From the NCBI GenBank assembly GCA_039798745.1, contig JBDKFK010000004.1:21266-85265 (forward strand): DNA of 64,000 nt. Direction: 5' to 3'. The position numbers were made by a program, and so were the translations under genes. Shown here one piece after another: positions 1 to 9,055 of the stretch. Every line of letters starts with the position of its first letter. The stretch's first letter is position 1. This DNA is from JBDKFK01 sp039798745. Its GTDB lineage: Bacteria; Patescibacteriota; Microgenomatia; UBA1406; GWC2-37-13. The notes under the pieces are model-generated. The model was not told the origin of the DNA, did not search any database, and saw only the letters and a list, made by a program, of their open reading frames with translations.

Positions 1-198
1 AAACTTGACGATATTATCATCGACGAGCTGAATCTTCCTTCACGCGTGATCAACGCCTTGTTAAGAGAGAATATTGAAACAGTCGCTGATCTTGTTAAAC
101 GTGGTCGAGAGAAACTGGTTGGATTGAAGGGTGTTGGAAGAAAGTCCATAGATCTTATCGACGACGAGTTGAAAAAAATGGGAATTGAGTTACAATAA
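1..198 (+). CDS. rpoA: RNA polymerase alpha subunit, C-terminal end (partial)
   Basis: The window opens inside this gene; the last 65 codons and the TAA are present. They encode the alpha C-terminal domain, the helix-hairpin-helix module that contacts UP-element DNA and activators. The signature is clear: LDDIIIDELNLPSRVINAL, then the LVGLKGVGRKS helix-hairpin-helix segment. The gene is followed after 23 nt by rplQ, the usual bacterial order rpoA-rplQ. The N-terminal assembly domain lies outside the window, so its integrity cannot be judged. Confidence 0.95.
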   Translation, partial: KLDDIIIDELNLPSRVINALLRENIETVADLVKRGREKLVGLKGVGRKSIDLIDDELKKMGIELQ

Positions 199-221
199 TA
201 ATTCCTGAAGAGCACACAATT

Positions 222-671
222 ATGAAACACAGAGCCAATAAAATAAAATTTAAAGACGGAATCGACGCAAATAGAATGCTTATGAGAAAGCTGTTTATAA
301 ACTTTGTATCTCATGGACATTTAACCACCACTGAGAAAAAAGCAAAAGTGCTTAAATCATACATAGAAAAGCTGGTTGAAAAGACAAAGAAACAGACAGA
401 AGCAGATAAGAATTATTTGCTCACTAAGGTCGCATCATCAAAGATTGTCGAGACACTCTTTAAACAAATAGGAGCGCAGATTGAGAATAGAATAGGCGGT
501 TACGCACGTGTAGAGAAGCTTCATGCACGGGTTTCAGACGGTGCTCCTATGGCTAAGGTTTCATGGTCAGTTCCTATGGTAAAAGAAGAACCAAAAGCAA
601 AAGAAGTAAAAACCACAAAAAAACCAGTTAAAGACACAAAAGAAGTGGCACAGGTCCCCGCTGAAAAATAA
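222..671 (+). CDS. rplQ: 50S ribosomal protein L17
   Basis: Large-subunit protein near the exit tunnel. The start MKHRANKIKF followed by DANRMLMRKLFINFVSHGHLTTTEKKAKVLK is the L17 core; conserved RIGGYARVEKL lies near residue 90. At 149 aa it exceeds the usual ~115-130 because of a lysine/proline-rich tail from about residue 118 (KEEPKAKEVKTTKKPVK), a common lineage-specific extension. It lies between rpoA and rplM and is probably co-transcribed. There is no strong Shine-Dalgarno sequence before the ATG. Confidence 0.96.
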   Translation: MKHRANKIKFKDGIDANRMLMRKLFINFVSHGHLTTTEKKAKVLKSYIEKLVEKTKKQTEADKNYLLTKVASSKIVETLFKQIGAQIENRIGGYARVEKLHARVSDGAPMAKVSWSVPMVKEEPKAKEVKTTKKPVKDTKEVAQVPAEK

Positions 672-688
672 TTTATTCATTTGACATT

Positions 689-1120
689 ATGGCACAAATA
701 AAGCAATCAACTAAACCAGTTTCATCCAAGAGCATTAACAGAGAATGGCATATCATTGATATGAAAGATCAGGTACTAGGCCGCAGTGCAAATGAAATCG
801 CTCAGCTTCTGCAGGGAAAACATAAAACCAATTATGTAACCTACCTCGATATGGGAGACAACGTGGTAGTAATAAATGCCAAACTTTTGAAAGTAACAGG
901 TAGCAAAACTGACGATAAAATTTATACCTATTACTCAGGGTATCCGGGTGGTTTGAAGGAAGTGCCTTTAAAAACTCTTCTTGACCGAAAACCAAGTGAA
1001 GTAATTCGTCACGCGGTATCTGGTATGTTACCAAAGAATAAACTTCGCGATAGAAGATTGGCACGGTTACATGTGTATGCAGATGAAAAACATCCACACG
1101 GTGACAAAATTACCAAGTAA
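689..1120 (+). CDS. rplM: 50S ribosomal protein L13
   Basis: Early-assembling large-subunit protein. Recognised by REWHIIDMKDQVLGRSANEIAQLLQGKHK near the N-terminus, the GDNVVVINAK strand, and VSGMLPKNKLRDRRLARLHVYADEKHPH near the C-terminus. The length of 143 aa is normal. It lies 17 nt after rplQ and 30 nt before rpsI; rplM-rpsI is a conserved pair whose products assemble in different subunits. Confidence 0.96.
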   Translation: MAQIKQSTKPVSSKSINREWHIIDMKDQVLGRSANEIAQLLQGKHKTNYVTYLDMGDNVVVINAKLLKVTGSKTDDKIYTYYSGYPGGLKEVPLKTLLDRKPSEVIRHAVSGMLPKNKLRDRRLARLHVYADEKHPHGDKITK

Positions 1121-1150
1121 TTAATAATTTAAGTTAGTGAGTATTTGAAT

Positions 1151-1603
1151 ATGGCTAAAAAATCAAAAGATCTCCAATATTACGAAGCAGTTGGAAGACG
1201 CAAAACATCGGTAGCACGCGTACGACTTTATATTGCCGGTAAAGATAAGGCTGCCTCAGTAAAAGGCAAAAAATATACTGCCGGACAATTTATTGTTAAC
1301 GGAAAACTTGCTACTGAAGTATTTCCATCCCCATTTGAAACAAAGAAATATAGCCATCCTTTTGAACTGACAAATACTCAGGATAGATTTATTGTATCTG
1401 TTGTTACCAAAGGCGGAGGCAAGAACGGTCAGCTTGAAGCTATTATTCATGGCATATCCCGAGCGTTACTTATCGCTGAAACAGAATCAAGACCGGTATT
1501 AAAGCAGAACGGACTTCTTACACGAGATCCACGCGCCCGAGAACGAAGAATGGTCGGTACCGGTGGAAAATCAAGAAAGCAGAAGCAGTCTCCAAAGCGC
1601 TAA
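1151..1603 (+). CDS. rpsI: 30S ribosomal protein S9
   Basis: Small-subunit head protein whose basic tail reaches the P-site tRNA. YYEAVGRRKTSVARVRLYIAGKDK at the N-terminus and LLTRDPRARERRMVGTGGKSRK with a final SPKR at the C-terminus are diagnostic. The ATG at 1151 (MAKKSKD, 150 aa) is preferred to an upstream in-frame TTG at 1145, which would add only two residues. It closes the ribosomal cluster; the next gene has its own -10 box. Confidence 0.95.
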   Translation: MAKKSKDLQYYEAVGRRKTSVARVRLYIAGKDKAASVKGKKYTAGQFIVNGKLATEVFPSPFETKKYSHPFELTNTQDRFIVSVVTKGGGKNGQLEAIIHGISRALLIAETESRPVLKQNGLLTRDPRARERRMVGTGGKSRKQKQSPKR

Positions 1604-1637
1604 TCGCATTATGCCGTCAGCTATCTCGTCAGTCATA

Positions 1638-1643
1638 TATAAT
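1638..1643 (+). promoter_or_regulatory. -10 box (TATAAT) of the glycan cluster
   Basis: Perfect TATAAT ending 7 nt before the ATG at 1651, so transcription would start at or next to the start codon (leaderless). No convincing -35 is visible. Confidence 0.5.
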
Positions 1644-1650
1644 ATATGCT

Positions 1651-2550
1651 ATGAAAGATCTGTCGGTCATAATAGTTTCATATAACACCAAAGACATTAC
1701 AAAGGATTGTCTTGATTCTTTGTTTGCCTCCTTTCATTCGATTGAGAAACATAATCCTTTTACCGCAGAAGTCATTGTTGTGGATAACGGATCACAGGAT
1801 GGCTCACAGGACATGCTCACGGCCTATAAACACAGTTCCCGTTCCTTTACCTACTCATCTATTCTTCAAAAAAATAATACAGGTTTCTCAAAAGCGAATA
1901 ATGTGGGGCTATCAAAAGCAAACGGTAAATATATCTTATATCTTAACTCCGACGTAATCGTAAATAGTGTTAACTTTGCCGAGCTTGTAAAATACATGGA
2001 CCACGACACTCTCATAGGCGCACTCACCGTACGGGTAAACCTTACGCATGGCGGTATAGATCCGGCGTCACATCGAGGGTTTCCTACAGCATGGCGGGCA
2101 TTTTGCTACTACGCAAGACTTGAAAAAATATTTGGATCGATACCCGTGTTTAATCGTATATTTGGAGGCTATCACCTTACCTATTTAAATCTGGATACAG
2201 TACATCAGATAGACTCATGTACTGGCGCTTTCTTTATGGCGAGAGCATCTCTGTTACACGAAGTAAAGGGGTTTGACGAAACGTTTTTTATGTACGGTGA
2301 AGATCTTGATCTAGCTTACAGAATTAAGGAACGAGGATATAAAGTGCTTTATTATCCGCTGTATATAGTTACCCATCTTAAACACAAGAGCGGACTAAGC
2401 TCATCCAGCATCTCTACTGCCGGTAAAACAAAAGACTATTTCTACGACTCTATGAAGCTTTTTTACCGAAAACATTACGCGAAAGAAAGTCCTGCGTTTA
2501 TCAATATGCTCATGTATTTCTTTATTGATCTCAAAAAAAAACTATCATGA
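1651..2550 (+). CDS. Glycosyltransferase family 2 (rhamnosyltransferase-like)
   Basis: A 299-aa cytoplasmic GT-A fold enzyme that would add a sugar from a nucleotide donor to a lipid-linked surface glycan. Seen: LSVIIVSYNTKDITKDCLDSL at the N-terminus, VVDNGSQDGS near residue 50, LNSDVIV (DxD-like metal site) near 105, and FFMYGEDLDLAYRIKERGYK near 215, the ED acceptor-site signature of the WbbL-like group. It overlaps the next glycosyltransferase by 4 nt, indicating translational coupling. Family is secure; the sugar transferred cannot be read from sequence. Confidence 0.88.
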   Translation: MKDLSVIIVSYNTKDITKDCLDSLFASFHSIEKHNPFTAEVIVVDNGSQDGSQDMLTAYKHSSRSFTYSSILQKNNTGFSKANNVGLSKANGKYILYLNSDVIVNSVNFAELVKYMDHDTLIGALTVRVNLTHGGIDPASHRGFPTAWRAFCYYARLEKIFGSIPVFNRIFGGYHLTYLNLDTVHQIDSCTGAFFMARASLLHEVKGFDETFFMYGEDLDLAYRIKERGYKVLYYPLYIVTHLKHKSGLSSSSISTAGKTKDYFYDSMKLFYRKHYAKESPAFINMLMYFFIDLKKKLS

Positions 2551-3644
2551 AAAAAATCGGCATTGACGCACGGCTATATTCTAAAACAGGGGTAGGCGTG
2601 TATATTCGTAATCTTCTGCATCATCTTAGCCGTCAAAATCTGAGTGGTTTCCAGTACTATGTGTATTGCCTCAAGAGTGATCTGAGTGCTATTCAGTTGC
2701 CGAAAGACAAATTCATTATAAGACCAGTCCCTTATCTATGGCATACATTTGGGGAGCAACTGGGATTTTGTCGCGCGTTAATGGCTGACAATCTTGATCT
2801 CATGCATTTTACATACTTCAGTTATCCGATACTCTATACTCGAAAATTTATCTCTACTATCCACGATATGATTTTGCTCCAGCATAAAACAGGGAAAGCC
2901 TCTATGCATAGTAACGCCTATTACGAGCTGAAACATATGGTATTTAGACATGTTTTCGCCACGCAAGTCAAACGTTCATTGGGTATTATAACACCAACAA
3001 ATACTGTTAAAGATCAAATAATATCAACGTTTGGAGATCAGTATAAAAATAAAATCAACACAATCTATGAGGGTCTTGACTATAAATTAACCGAAGCTAA
3101 ACCTAATCAAAAACTCAGAGCATTATACAAAAAACCATTTTTTATGTATGTGGGTAATTTCTATCCGCACAAAAATATTGAACAACTTGTGAGGGCATTT
3201 GAGAGTATAGACAATCAATACGATCTCATTCTCATAGGTCCGGATGATTATTTTTCTCATCATACCGCGCGTATTGTGAAGCAACTGTCACTCTCTGACC
3301 GAGTTCATATGGTTCATAATGTATCTGAAGAAGATCTGGTATTTTATTATAAAAATGCAGAAGCTCTCGTCCATCCCTCTCTCTCGGAAGGGTTTGGTTT
3401 ACCTCTTGTAGAAGCCGCTTATTTTGATCTTCCCGTAATTGCTTCGAACATACCCGTATTCCGAGAACTACTGGGCAATCAGTATCTTCGTTTTGATCCG
3501 CATGATAGCGCCTCTATTACAAAGACAATGAATCAACATTTGCACAAACCATTGCATCCGTCATATGATGAAATACTGAAAAAATGTTCATTTGACAAGA
3601 TGACGAAAGATATTAGCAAGTTATACGGGTCTTATTCAGCATAA
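2547..3644 (+). CDS. Glycosyltransferase family 4 (GT-B)
   Basis: A 365-aa retaining GT-B enzyme. The N-terminal half starts MKKIGIDARLYSKTGVGVYIRNLL, typical of mannosyl/rhamnosyl-type GT4 enzymes. The C-terminal Rossmann half has FFMYVGNFYPHKNIEQLVRAF and HPSLSEGFGLPLVEAAYFDLPVIAS, the EGFGLPxxE nucleotide-sugar motif. The start overlaps the preceding gene by 4 nt. It likely extends the same lipid-linked oligosaccharide as its neighbours; donor and acceptor are unknown. Confidence 0.9.
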   Translation: MKKIGIDARLYSKTGVGVYIRNLLHHLSRQNLSGFQYYVYCLKSDLSAIQLPKDKFIIRPVPYLWHTFGEQLGFCRALMADNLDLMHFTYFSYPILYTRKFISTIHDMILLQHKTGKASMHSNAYYELKHMVFRHVFATQVKRSLGIITPTNTVKDQIISTFGDQYKNKINTIYEGLDYKLTEAKPNQKLRALYKKPFFMYVGNFYPHKNIEQLVRAFESIDNQYDLILIGPDDYFSHHTARIVKQLSLSDRVHMVHNVSEEDLVFYYKNAEALVHPSLSEGFGLPLVEAAYFDLPVIASNIPVFRELLGNQYLRFDPHDSASITKTMNQHLHKPLHPSYDEILKKCSFDKMTKDISKLYGSYSA

Positions 3645-3647
3645 TTT

Positions 3648-4211
3648 ATGGATTTTACATTGTATTTAGTGAGGCATGGCCAATACGACAATCCGGAAAA
3701 CATATATCCATTCCTTCTTCCGGTAACACTTTCTCGAGCAGGACGAGAGCATATAGGGAGAGTAGCACACTGGTTCTCACGCAATACGGTACCCAAAACG
3801 CAGATTATTACCAGCCCTGTCGTAAGAACCGTCCAGACGGCTGAAATTATAGCTGCGAGCTTACATTCTATGGTTACCGTAGATAGTAGACTTATAGAAA
3901 CACAGTATTCGCAGCTGCAAGGAGTAACAATGCCGGAACATGATCCCTTTGGTACCTTTTATGAACAAGCGAAGATGGAGAGTTATGCGTCTATGCAACA
4001 ACGAATGGTTGCAATATGGGAAGAAAAAAAATCTATGGGACGTGACTGCATTCTTATATCACATGGCGATCCCTTAACACTCCTCTACTATCACATAACG
4101 CAAAAAGTTCTTCCTTCCAGCATACGAAATGTTGAGGATAGCGTTCAGAAAGGGGAAGTAATAGTAGTACATTATATAAACAACACCCTTCATACGGTGA
4201 AACGAATATAA
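3648..4211 (+). CDS. Histidine phosphatase family protein (phosphoglycerate-mutase-like)
   Basis: A 187-aa phosphatase. LYLVRHGQYDNPENI carries the RHG catalytic histidine, ITSPVVRTVQTAEIIA the second arginine, and CILISHGDPLTLLYY the second histidine. It lacks features specific to glycolytic mutases and sits between glycosyltransferases, 3 nt after one and 6 nt before the next. By context it may dephosphorylate a sugar phosphate for the glycan pathway (as GmhB or alpha-ribazole phosphatase relatives do), but this is inference. Confidence 0.82.
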   Translation: MDFTLYLVRHGQYDNPENIYPFLLPVTLSRAGREHIGRVAHWFSRNTVPKTQIITSPVVRTVQTAEIIAASLHSMVTVDSRLIETQYSQLQGVTMPEHDPFGTFYEQAKMESYASMQQRMVAIWEEKKSMGRDCILISHGDPLTLLYYHITQKVLPSSIRNVEDSVQKGEVIVVHYINNTLHTVKRI

Positions 4212-4217
4212 CTCGAT

Positions 4218-5336
4218 ATGAAAAAAACTTCTAGTACTCATAAGATGGCGATTGTATATGACTGGATGGATAAGTGGGGAGGTGTTGAGAGGGTTTTACA
4301 GGTACTTCATGAAATGTATCCGCATGCCGTTTTTTACACATCTTACTATGACAGAGATAAGGCTCCCTGGGCACGATCATGGAATATACAAACTTCATTT
4401 ATAGATAGACTGCCTTCTTTTATTAAGCACAGTAGAGTATTATCATTGGGACTGTACCCTTACGCGTTTGAGTCGTTTGACTTTTCCGCATATGATACGG
4501 TATTGTCTGTCACCTCGTCATTTGCAAAAGGCATTATTACCCGGCCAGGTACTCGGCATATATCTTATCTCCTCACTCCTACGCGATATCTCTGGGTATA
4601 TCCCGAAGTATATTTTGGAACGGGAGTAAAAAAAGCGATAGGGATGAGTATGGCGGAGTCGCTGCGAGGCTGGGATTATGTTGCAGCTCAGCGTCCTGAT
4701 GCTATTATCTCGCTATCAAATAAAGTCGCTGAACGTTGCCTAAAGTACTATAGAAGGTCTTCAGAAGTTATATATCCGCCATTTGATATGAACCACTGGG
4801 CAGGGCTTGCCGCGGCTCATACGCCACGCGAAGACTATTATCTGGTGGTATCCAGGCTCGAGCCGTATAAGAAGGTAGAGCTTGTCATTGAGGCCTTTAA
4901 CAATACTCCTGACCGCAGACTTGTGGTAGTAGGTAAGGGGACACGCGAAGATGCACTAAAAACCATGGCTGGTAGCAATATAAGCTTTCTCAAAGATCTC
5001 ACCGATAAAGAACTCGCAACTCATTATAAGCAAGCACGGGCGGTTATAATGATGCAGGAGGAGGATTTTGGCTATGTAAGCCTCGAAGCGCAGATGTTTG
5101 GGTGCCCTGTTATTACCTATAAAAATAGTGGGGTCACGGAAACAATTGTGTCGGGTAAAACAGGCTTTCTTGTAGAGGATCAAACTGTATCATCGCTATC
5201 AGATACACTTGAAATATTTCATACTATATCATACAATTATAGAATTCCTAAGGCAGATAAGCTCAAAATTGAGCCTGAGCATTTTGCAAAGGAAGTATTT
5301 ATGGATAAGATTGATAAGGTTGTTAATAATTATTAA
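4218..5336 (+). CDS. Glycosyltransferase family 4
   Basis: A 372-aa GT-B protein. MAIVYDWMDKWGGVERVLQ at the N-terminus gives the acceptor-domain glycine motif; YYLVVSRLEPYKKVELVIEAF begins the donor domain near residue 210, followed by EEDFGYVSLEAQMFGCPVITY, the E(x7)E motif region. It resembles mannosyltransferases of exopolysaccharide clusters, which fits the downstream GDP-mannose enzyme. Specificity is inferred only. Confidence 0.88.
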   Translation: MKKTSSTHKMAIVYDWMDKWGGVERVLQVLHEMYPHAVFYTSYYDRDKAPWARSWNIQTSFIDRLPSFIKHSRVLSLGLYPYAFESFDFSAYDTVLSVTSSFAKGIITRPGTRHISYLLTPTRYLWVYPEVYFGTGVKKAIGMSMAESLRGWDYVAAQRPDAIISLSNKVAERCLKYYRRSSEVIYPPFDMNHWAGLAAAHTPREDYYLVVSRLEPYKKVELVIEAFNNTPDRRLVVVGKGTREDALKTMAGSNISFLKDLTDKELATHYKQARAVIMMQEEDFGYVSLEAQMFGCPVITYKNSGVTETIVSGKTGFLVEDQTVSSLSDTLEIFHTISYNYRIPKADKLKIEPEHFAKEVFMDKIDKVVNNY

Positions 5337-5350
5337 TATACAATTAACAT

Positions 5351-6436
5351 ATGAAAGCAGTTATTTTTGCCGGAGGAGTAGGAACAAGACTATGGCCTTT
5401 GTCACGAAAAAAATCCCCAAAACAGTTTGAAAGAATTGTTGGAGATAAGTCTACGTTGCAGTTGGCAGTTGAACGACTGTTACCAGAATTCAAACCTGAA
5501 GATATTTATATTTCCACAGGTAAGGGTTACGTTGATCTGGTTGCGTCTCAGCTAAACTTTATACCCAAAGAAAACATCATTGGCGAACCGTGTAAAAAAG
5601 ATAACGGTCCTGCTGTTGGCTTTATGATGGGTTATCTTGCTAAAAAATTTCCGGAAGAACCTGTTATTATCCTCTGGAGCGATCATATAGTAAAGCATAT
5701 AGAAAAATTCAAAAAGATCATTCTTACCGCAGGTAATATTGTCAGCGTAGAGAAGGACAGAATTGTTTTTATAGGTCAAAAACCAAGATTCGCTTCCGAG
5801 AATCTGGGTTGGATTGAGACAGGTGTGGAAGTGAAGGAAAAAGATAAAGTTTCATTCCGTAGCTTTACAGGCTTTAAATATAAACCAAATCATGATCTGG
5901 CTCAAAAGTATTATAGTGATTCTAAGTATTGTTGGAATCTCGGCTACTTTGTGAGTACACCCCGATTTATATACTCACTTTTTAAGAGATTTGCCCCTAA
6001 AGTGTACGAATTAAGTGAACATATTCTTGCCGAAAAAGATGCAGACTCATTTACCCGCGCCTTTGAAGAGTTCTATGCTCAGATGCCTGAGATCAACTTT
6101 GACAACGCGGTGCTGGAACAACTCGACAATAGTTACGCGTATGTGGTGATGGATGATATCGGATGGTCTGACGTAGGCGCGTGGGAAGCTCTTAAAGAAG
6201 CCCTCGAGGAAAAACGTGAAGATAATATTACAAAAGGACGTGTTATGCTTGAAGACTCGTCAGACAGCCTGGTGTACAACTTTGAAGATAATAAGATGGT
6301 TGTAGGTGTTGATCTGGAAGATCTGCTCGTTGTGAATACTGGTGACGCGCTTTTGGTTGCGAAGAAGACCTCTGTTTCTAAAATTAAGAAACTTGTAGAG
6401 AGTTTTGCCGGTACAGAACACGAGAAGTTAACTTAA
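5351..6436 (+). CDS. manC: Mannose-1-phosphate guanylyltransferase
   Basis: Makes GDP-mannose from GTP and mannose-1-phosphate. MKAVIFAGGVGTRLWPLSRKKSPKQF contains the GGxGTRLWPLSR...PKQF pyrophosphorylase signature; WSDHIV near residue 115, ENLGWIETG and DIGWSDVGAWEAL are the further substrate-site motifs. At 361 aa it has only the nucleotidyltransferase half; the C-terminal isomerase domain of bifunctional ManC/AlgA is absent, so isomerase activity must be encoded elsewhere. It supplies donor to the adjacent glycosyltransferases. Confidence 0.9.
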   Translation: MKAVIFAGGVGTRLWPLSRKKSPKQFERIVGDKSTLQLAVERLLPEFKPEDIYISTGKGYVDLVASQLNFIPKENIIGEPCKKDNGPAVGFMMGYLAKKFPEEPVIILWSDHIVKHIEKFKKIILTAGNIVSVEKDRIVFIGQKPRFASENLGWIETGVEVKEKDKVSFRSFTGFKYKPNHDLAQKYYSDSKYCWNLGYFVSTPRFIYSLFKRFAPKVYELSEHILAEKDADSFTRAFEEFYAQMPEINFDNAVLEQLDNSYAYVVMDDIGWSDVGAWEALKEALEEKREDNITKGRVMLEDSSDSLVYNFEDNKMVVGVDLEDLLVVNTGDALLVAKKTSVSKIKKLVESFAGTEHEKLT

Positions 6437-6473
6437 TGGCGGCGCGTAATGGCTATACCATTACAAAATTTGA

Positions 6474-6479
6474 TACAAT
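6474..6479 (+). promoter_or_regulatory. Extended -10 box (TGATACAAT)
   Basis: TACAAT preceded by TGA forms an extended -10 ending 7 nt before the ATG at 6487. This predicts a leaderless transcript for the sugar transferase. Confidence 0.5.
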
Positions 6480-6486
6480 ATAATTC

Positions 6487-7158
6487 ATGTCCGAAACAAA
6501 GTCTCCGTTTTCCGGGAGAATGTACTATACATATGTCAAACGGTTAGTAGATATAATACTCGCATTTATATTGATTATTATCTTCTTTCCTATTTGTCTT
6601 GTTGCTGCTGTCGCAATAAAACTCAACTCAAAAGGACCAGTATTTGCTGATGTGCCGGAAAGAGTTGGACAGAGTGGTAAAACGTTCCGGATGTATAAAT
6701 TCAGATCAATGATTGAGAACGCGCACCATATTCTACGAACCGACTCACGATTTCAACAGCTCTTTGATGAGTATAAGAAAGGAAGCTACAAGCTAAAGGA
6801 AGATCCTCGTATTACGCAGGTCGGAAAATTTATAAGAAAACATTCAATAGATGAGATTCCCCAGTTTATTAACGTGCTGAAAGGGGATATGAGTATTGTA
6901 GGACCGCGCGCATATTATCCAGACGAGCTTGAAAATCAGCAAAAAAAGTACCCTCAAACCAAGAGAATGGTAGCAAAAGTACTGTCTATAAAACCTGGCG
7001 TCACAGGGCTATGGCAAGTTTCAGGGCGCTCTGAGATAAATTTTGATAAAAGAATTGCTATTGACGCTCGCTATGTAGATACGATATCATTATGGCAGGA
7101 TTTAGAAATAATTCTAAAAACTCCCACCATAATGCTCACCGGAAGAGGAGCAGTATAA
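6487..7158 (+). CDS. Undecaprenyl-phosphate sugar phosphotransferase (bacterial sugar transferase family)
   Basis: Initiates glycan assembly by moving a sugar phosphate onto undecaprenyl phosphate at the inner face of the membrane. It is 223 aa: one N-terminal hydrophobic segment (IILAFILIIIFFPICLVAAVAI), then the catalytic domain with FRMYKFRSMIENA, RKHSIDEIPQFINVLKGDMSIVGPRAY and KPGVTGLWQVSGRSEINFDKR, all signature blocks of the family. This is the minimal WbaP/PglC-like catalytic form. It ends the glycosyltransferase cluster. Confidence 0.92.
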   Translation: MSETKSPFSGRMYYTYVKRLVDIILAFILIIIFFPICLVAAVAIKLNSKGPVFADVPERVGQSGKTFRMYKFRSMIENAHHILRTDSRFQQLFDEYKKGSYKLKEDPRITQVGKFIRKHSIDEIPQFINVLKGDMSIVGPRAYYPDELENQQKKYPQTKRMVAKVLSIKPGVTGLWQVSGRSEINFDKRIAIDARYVDTISLWQDLEIILKTPTIMLTGRGAV

Positions 7159-7193
7159 TAACTTGTTAACACAATTGTAAATTCAATCTAATA

Positions 7194-9041
7194 ATGATTA
7201 AACCACTCTATAGAACTCAACCAAAGAAAGCAAAAAAAAATAAACTTAAGCTGCTCGTCATTCCTCTTCTTGTAGTCTTACTTTTCGCATATTTTTTTGT
7301 GTACCGACCTTACACTAACATTAAAGCAAAAGGACTCGTACTGGTAGCCTCCGCGAAGCAATTAAAAGATGTGTTTAAGAAGAACGATATTGATCTCGTT
7401 AAGAAACAAATGGCAGATGTAAATGCAAAATATACTGATTTCGAAAAAGCATCAAAATCTGTATACTGGGCGGCATTTATACCATACGTGGGTGATTTTA
7501 AGAATGGTGTAGAGGCGGGAAATTATGTACTAAAGGCTGGTTCAGAAGCAGTGGAAGCAATATATCCATATGCGGATCTTATAGGTTTTAAAAAAGGACA
7601 AACGTCATTTGTAGAGAAATCTTCGGAAGATAGATTGCAGACAGCAGTGCTTACCCTTGACAAGGTTCTGGGCAAACTTGATTCTATATCAGCCAACATA
7701 GATGAGGCAGAAAAACGTATAGCCAAGATAAATCCTAGCCGGTATCCCGAAAAACTTGGAAAGACCGAGGTGCGGGCAAGAATAATCAACATAAAGGATC
7801 AGTTCCAGGGAGTAGCTTCACTGTTTGTGGATGCTAAACCATTTGTAAAAAACTTGCCAAATATTCTTGGCAAGGACAAAGAAAAAACATATCTCATTAT
7901 TTTTCAGAATGACAAGGAACGGAGAGCTACCGGAGGCTTCCTTACCGCTTACGCTGTGTTCAAGATAAAGAACGGAAAGATGAAGATTGAGAAATCAGCC
8001 GATATCTACAGTCTGGATGACAGTATCGCCGTGCATCCTCCAGCTCCTGCGCAGATTCTGACCTATCATAAGGGTGTTTCTAAGTTTTTTATACGTGATA
8101 GTAACCTTTCTCCTGATTTCGTGAAGTCTATAGAGCTATTTAACTCTCTTTACAAAAATAGTGGTGAGAAAGTAAATTACGACGGTATTATTTCTCTGGA
8201 TTCTAAAGTGCTTGTAGATATGTTAACCATATTTGGAGATACAGAGGCTGATGGGATTGTTTTCTCAGCAAAAATAGATCAGCGTTGTGACTGCCCTGAA
8301 GTAATTTACAAGCTGTTCGATATGGTTGACCGTCCTGTAGGATATGTTAAAACGAACAGAAAAGGTATATTAGGCGATCTTATGTATGCGTTGTTCTACA
8401 AAGCCATAGGTTTCTCACCTTCAAAGTACTGGGGCACACTTGCGCAGACAATGTTCAAGAACATGGATGAAAAGCATATATTGTTGTACTTCACCGATCC
8501 ACAGATTGAACTAGCCGTTGATAAACTCAACTACGCAGGCCGTATACGAAGCTTTGATGGAGACTATTTACACGTAAATAATGTAAATTTTGCAGGAGCA
8601 AAGTCGAATCTCTTCGTCAATGAAACAATCACTTCTAAAACTGATGGTAAAGACAGAGAAGTAAAGGTAGTATATCGCAATCCATATCCTCATTCCGACT
8701 GTAGCCTTGAAAGAGGAGGGCTATGTCTCAATGCCACACTAAGAAACTGGGTACGTGTGTATGTACCCAAGGGTTCCAAACTTAAGGAGTTTAAGGGGTC
8801 ACTCATGAAGGTCAAGACATATGATGATCTCGATAAGACTGTCTTTGAGGGCTTCCTACAGGTAGTCCCGTTGGGTAAGGCAGAGATCAACGTTACGTAT
8901 ACTCTGCCAGAATCAGTTAATTCTGATAATCTTATGATCCAGAAGCAGGCAGGCGTGCAGGGACAGAAATATACAGTGACCGTTGATGGAGACAAAGTGT
9001 ATGACGGAGTGATGGAGAAAGACCAAGTGTTTAAGAAGTAA
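7194..9041 (+). CDS. DUF4012 domain membrane-anchored protein
   Basis: A 615-aa protein with a lysine-rich cytoplasmic tail, one membrane segment (LLVIPLLVVLLFAYFFVY, about residues 19-36) and a large extracellular part. The central block YLIIFQNDKERRATGGFLTAYAVFKIKNGK (near 240) is the DUF4012 hallmark, a family frequent next to polysaccharide clusters in Gram-positive and CPR genomes. Its biochemical role is unknown; context suggests attachment or maturation of the surface polymer. Confidence 0.8.
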   Translation: MIKPLYRTQPKKAKKNKLKLLVIPLLVVLLFAYFFVYRPYTNIKAKGLVLVASAKQLKDVFKKNDIDLVKKQMADVNAKYTDFEKASKSVYWAAFIPYVGDFKNGVEAGNYVLKAGSEAVEAIYPYADLIGFKKGQTSFVEKSSEDRLQTAVLTLDKVLGKLDSISANIDEAEKRIAKINPSRYPEKLGKTEVRARIINIKDQFQGVASLFVDAKPFVKNLPNILGKDKEKTYLIIFQNDKERRATGGFLTAYAVFKIKNGKMKIEKSADIYSLDDSIAVHPPAPAQILTYHKGVSKFFIRDSNLSPDFVKSIELFNSLYKNSGEKVNYDGIISLDSKVLVDMLTIFGDTEADGIVFSAKIDQRCDCPEVIYKLFDMVDRPVGYVKTNRKGILGDLMYALFYKAIGFSPSKYWGTLAQTMFKNMDEKHILLYFTDPQIELAVDKLNYAGRIRSFDGDYLHVNNVNFAGAKSNLFVNETITSKTDGKDREVKVVYRNPYPHSDCSLERGGLCLNATLRNWVRVYVPKGSKLKEFKGSLMKVKTYDDLDKTVFEGFLQVVPLGKAEINVTYTLPESVNSDNLMIQKQAGVQGQKYTVTVDGDKVYDGVMEKDQVFKK

Positions 9042-9055
9042 TACAGACTCTGATT

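Noticed and set aside
753..1097. 114-aa minus-strand ORF over rplM
   Set aside because: Shadow of an unambiguous ribosomal protein gene.
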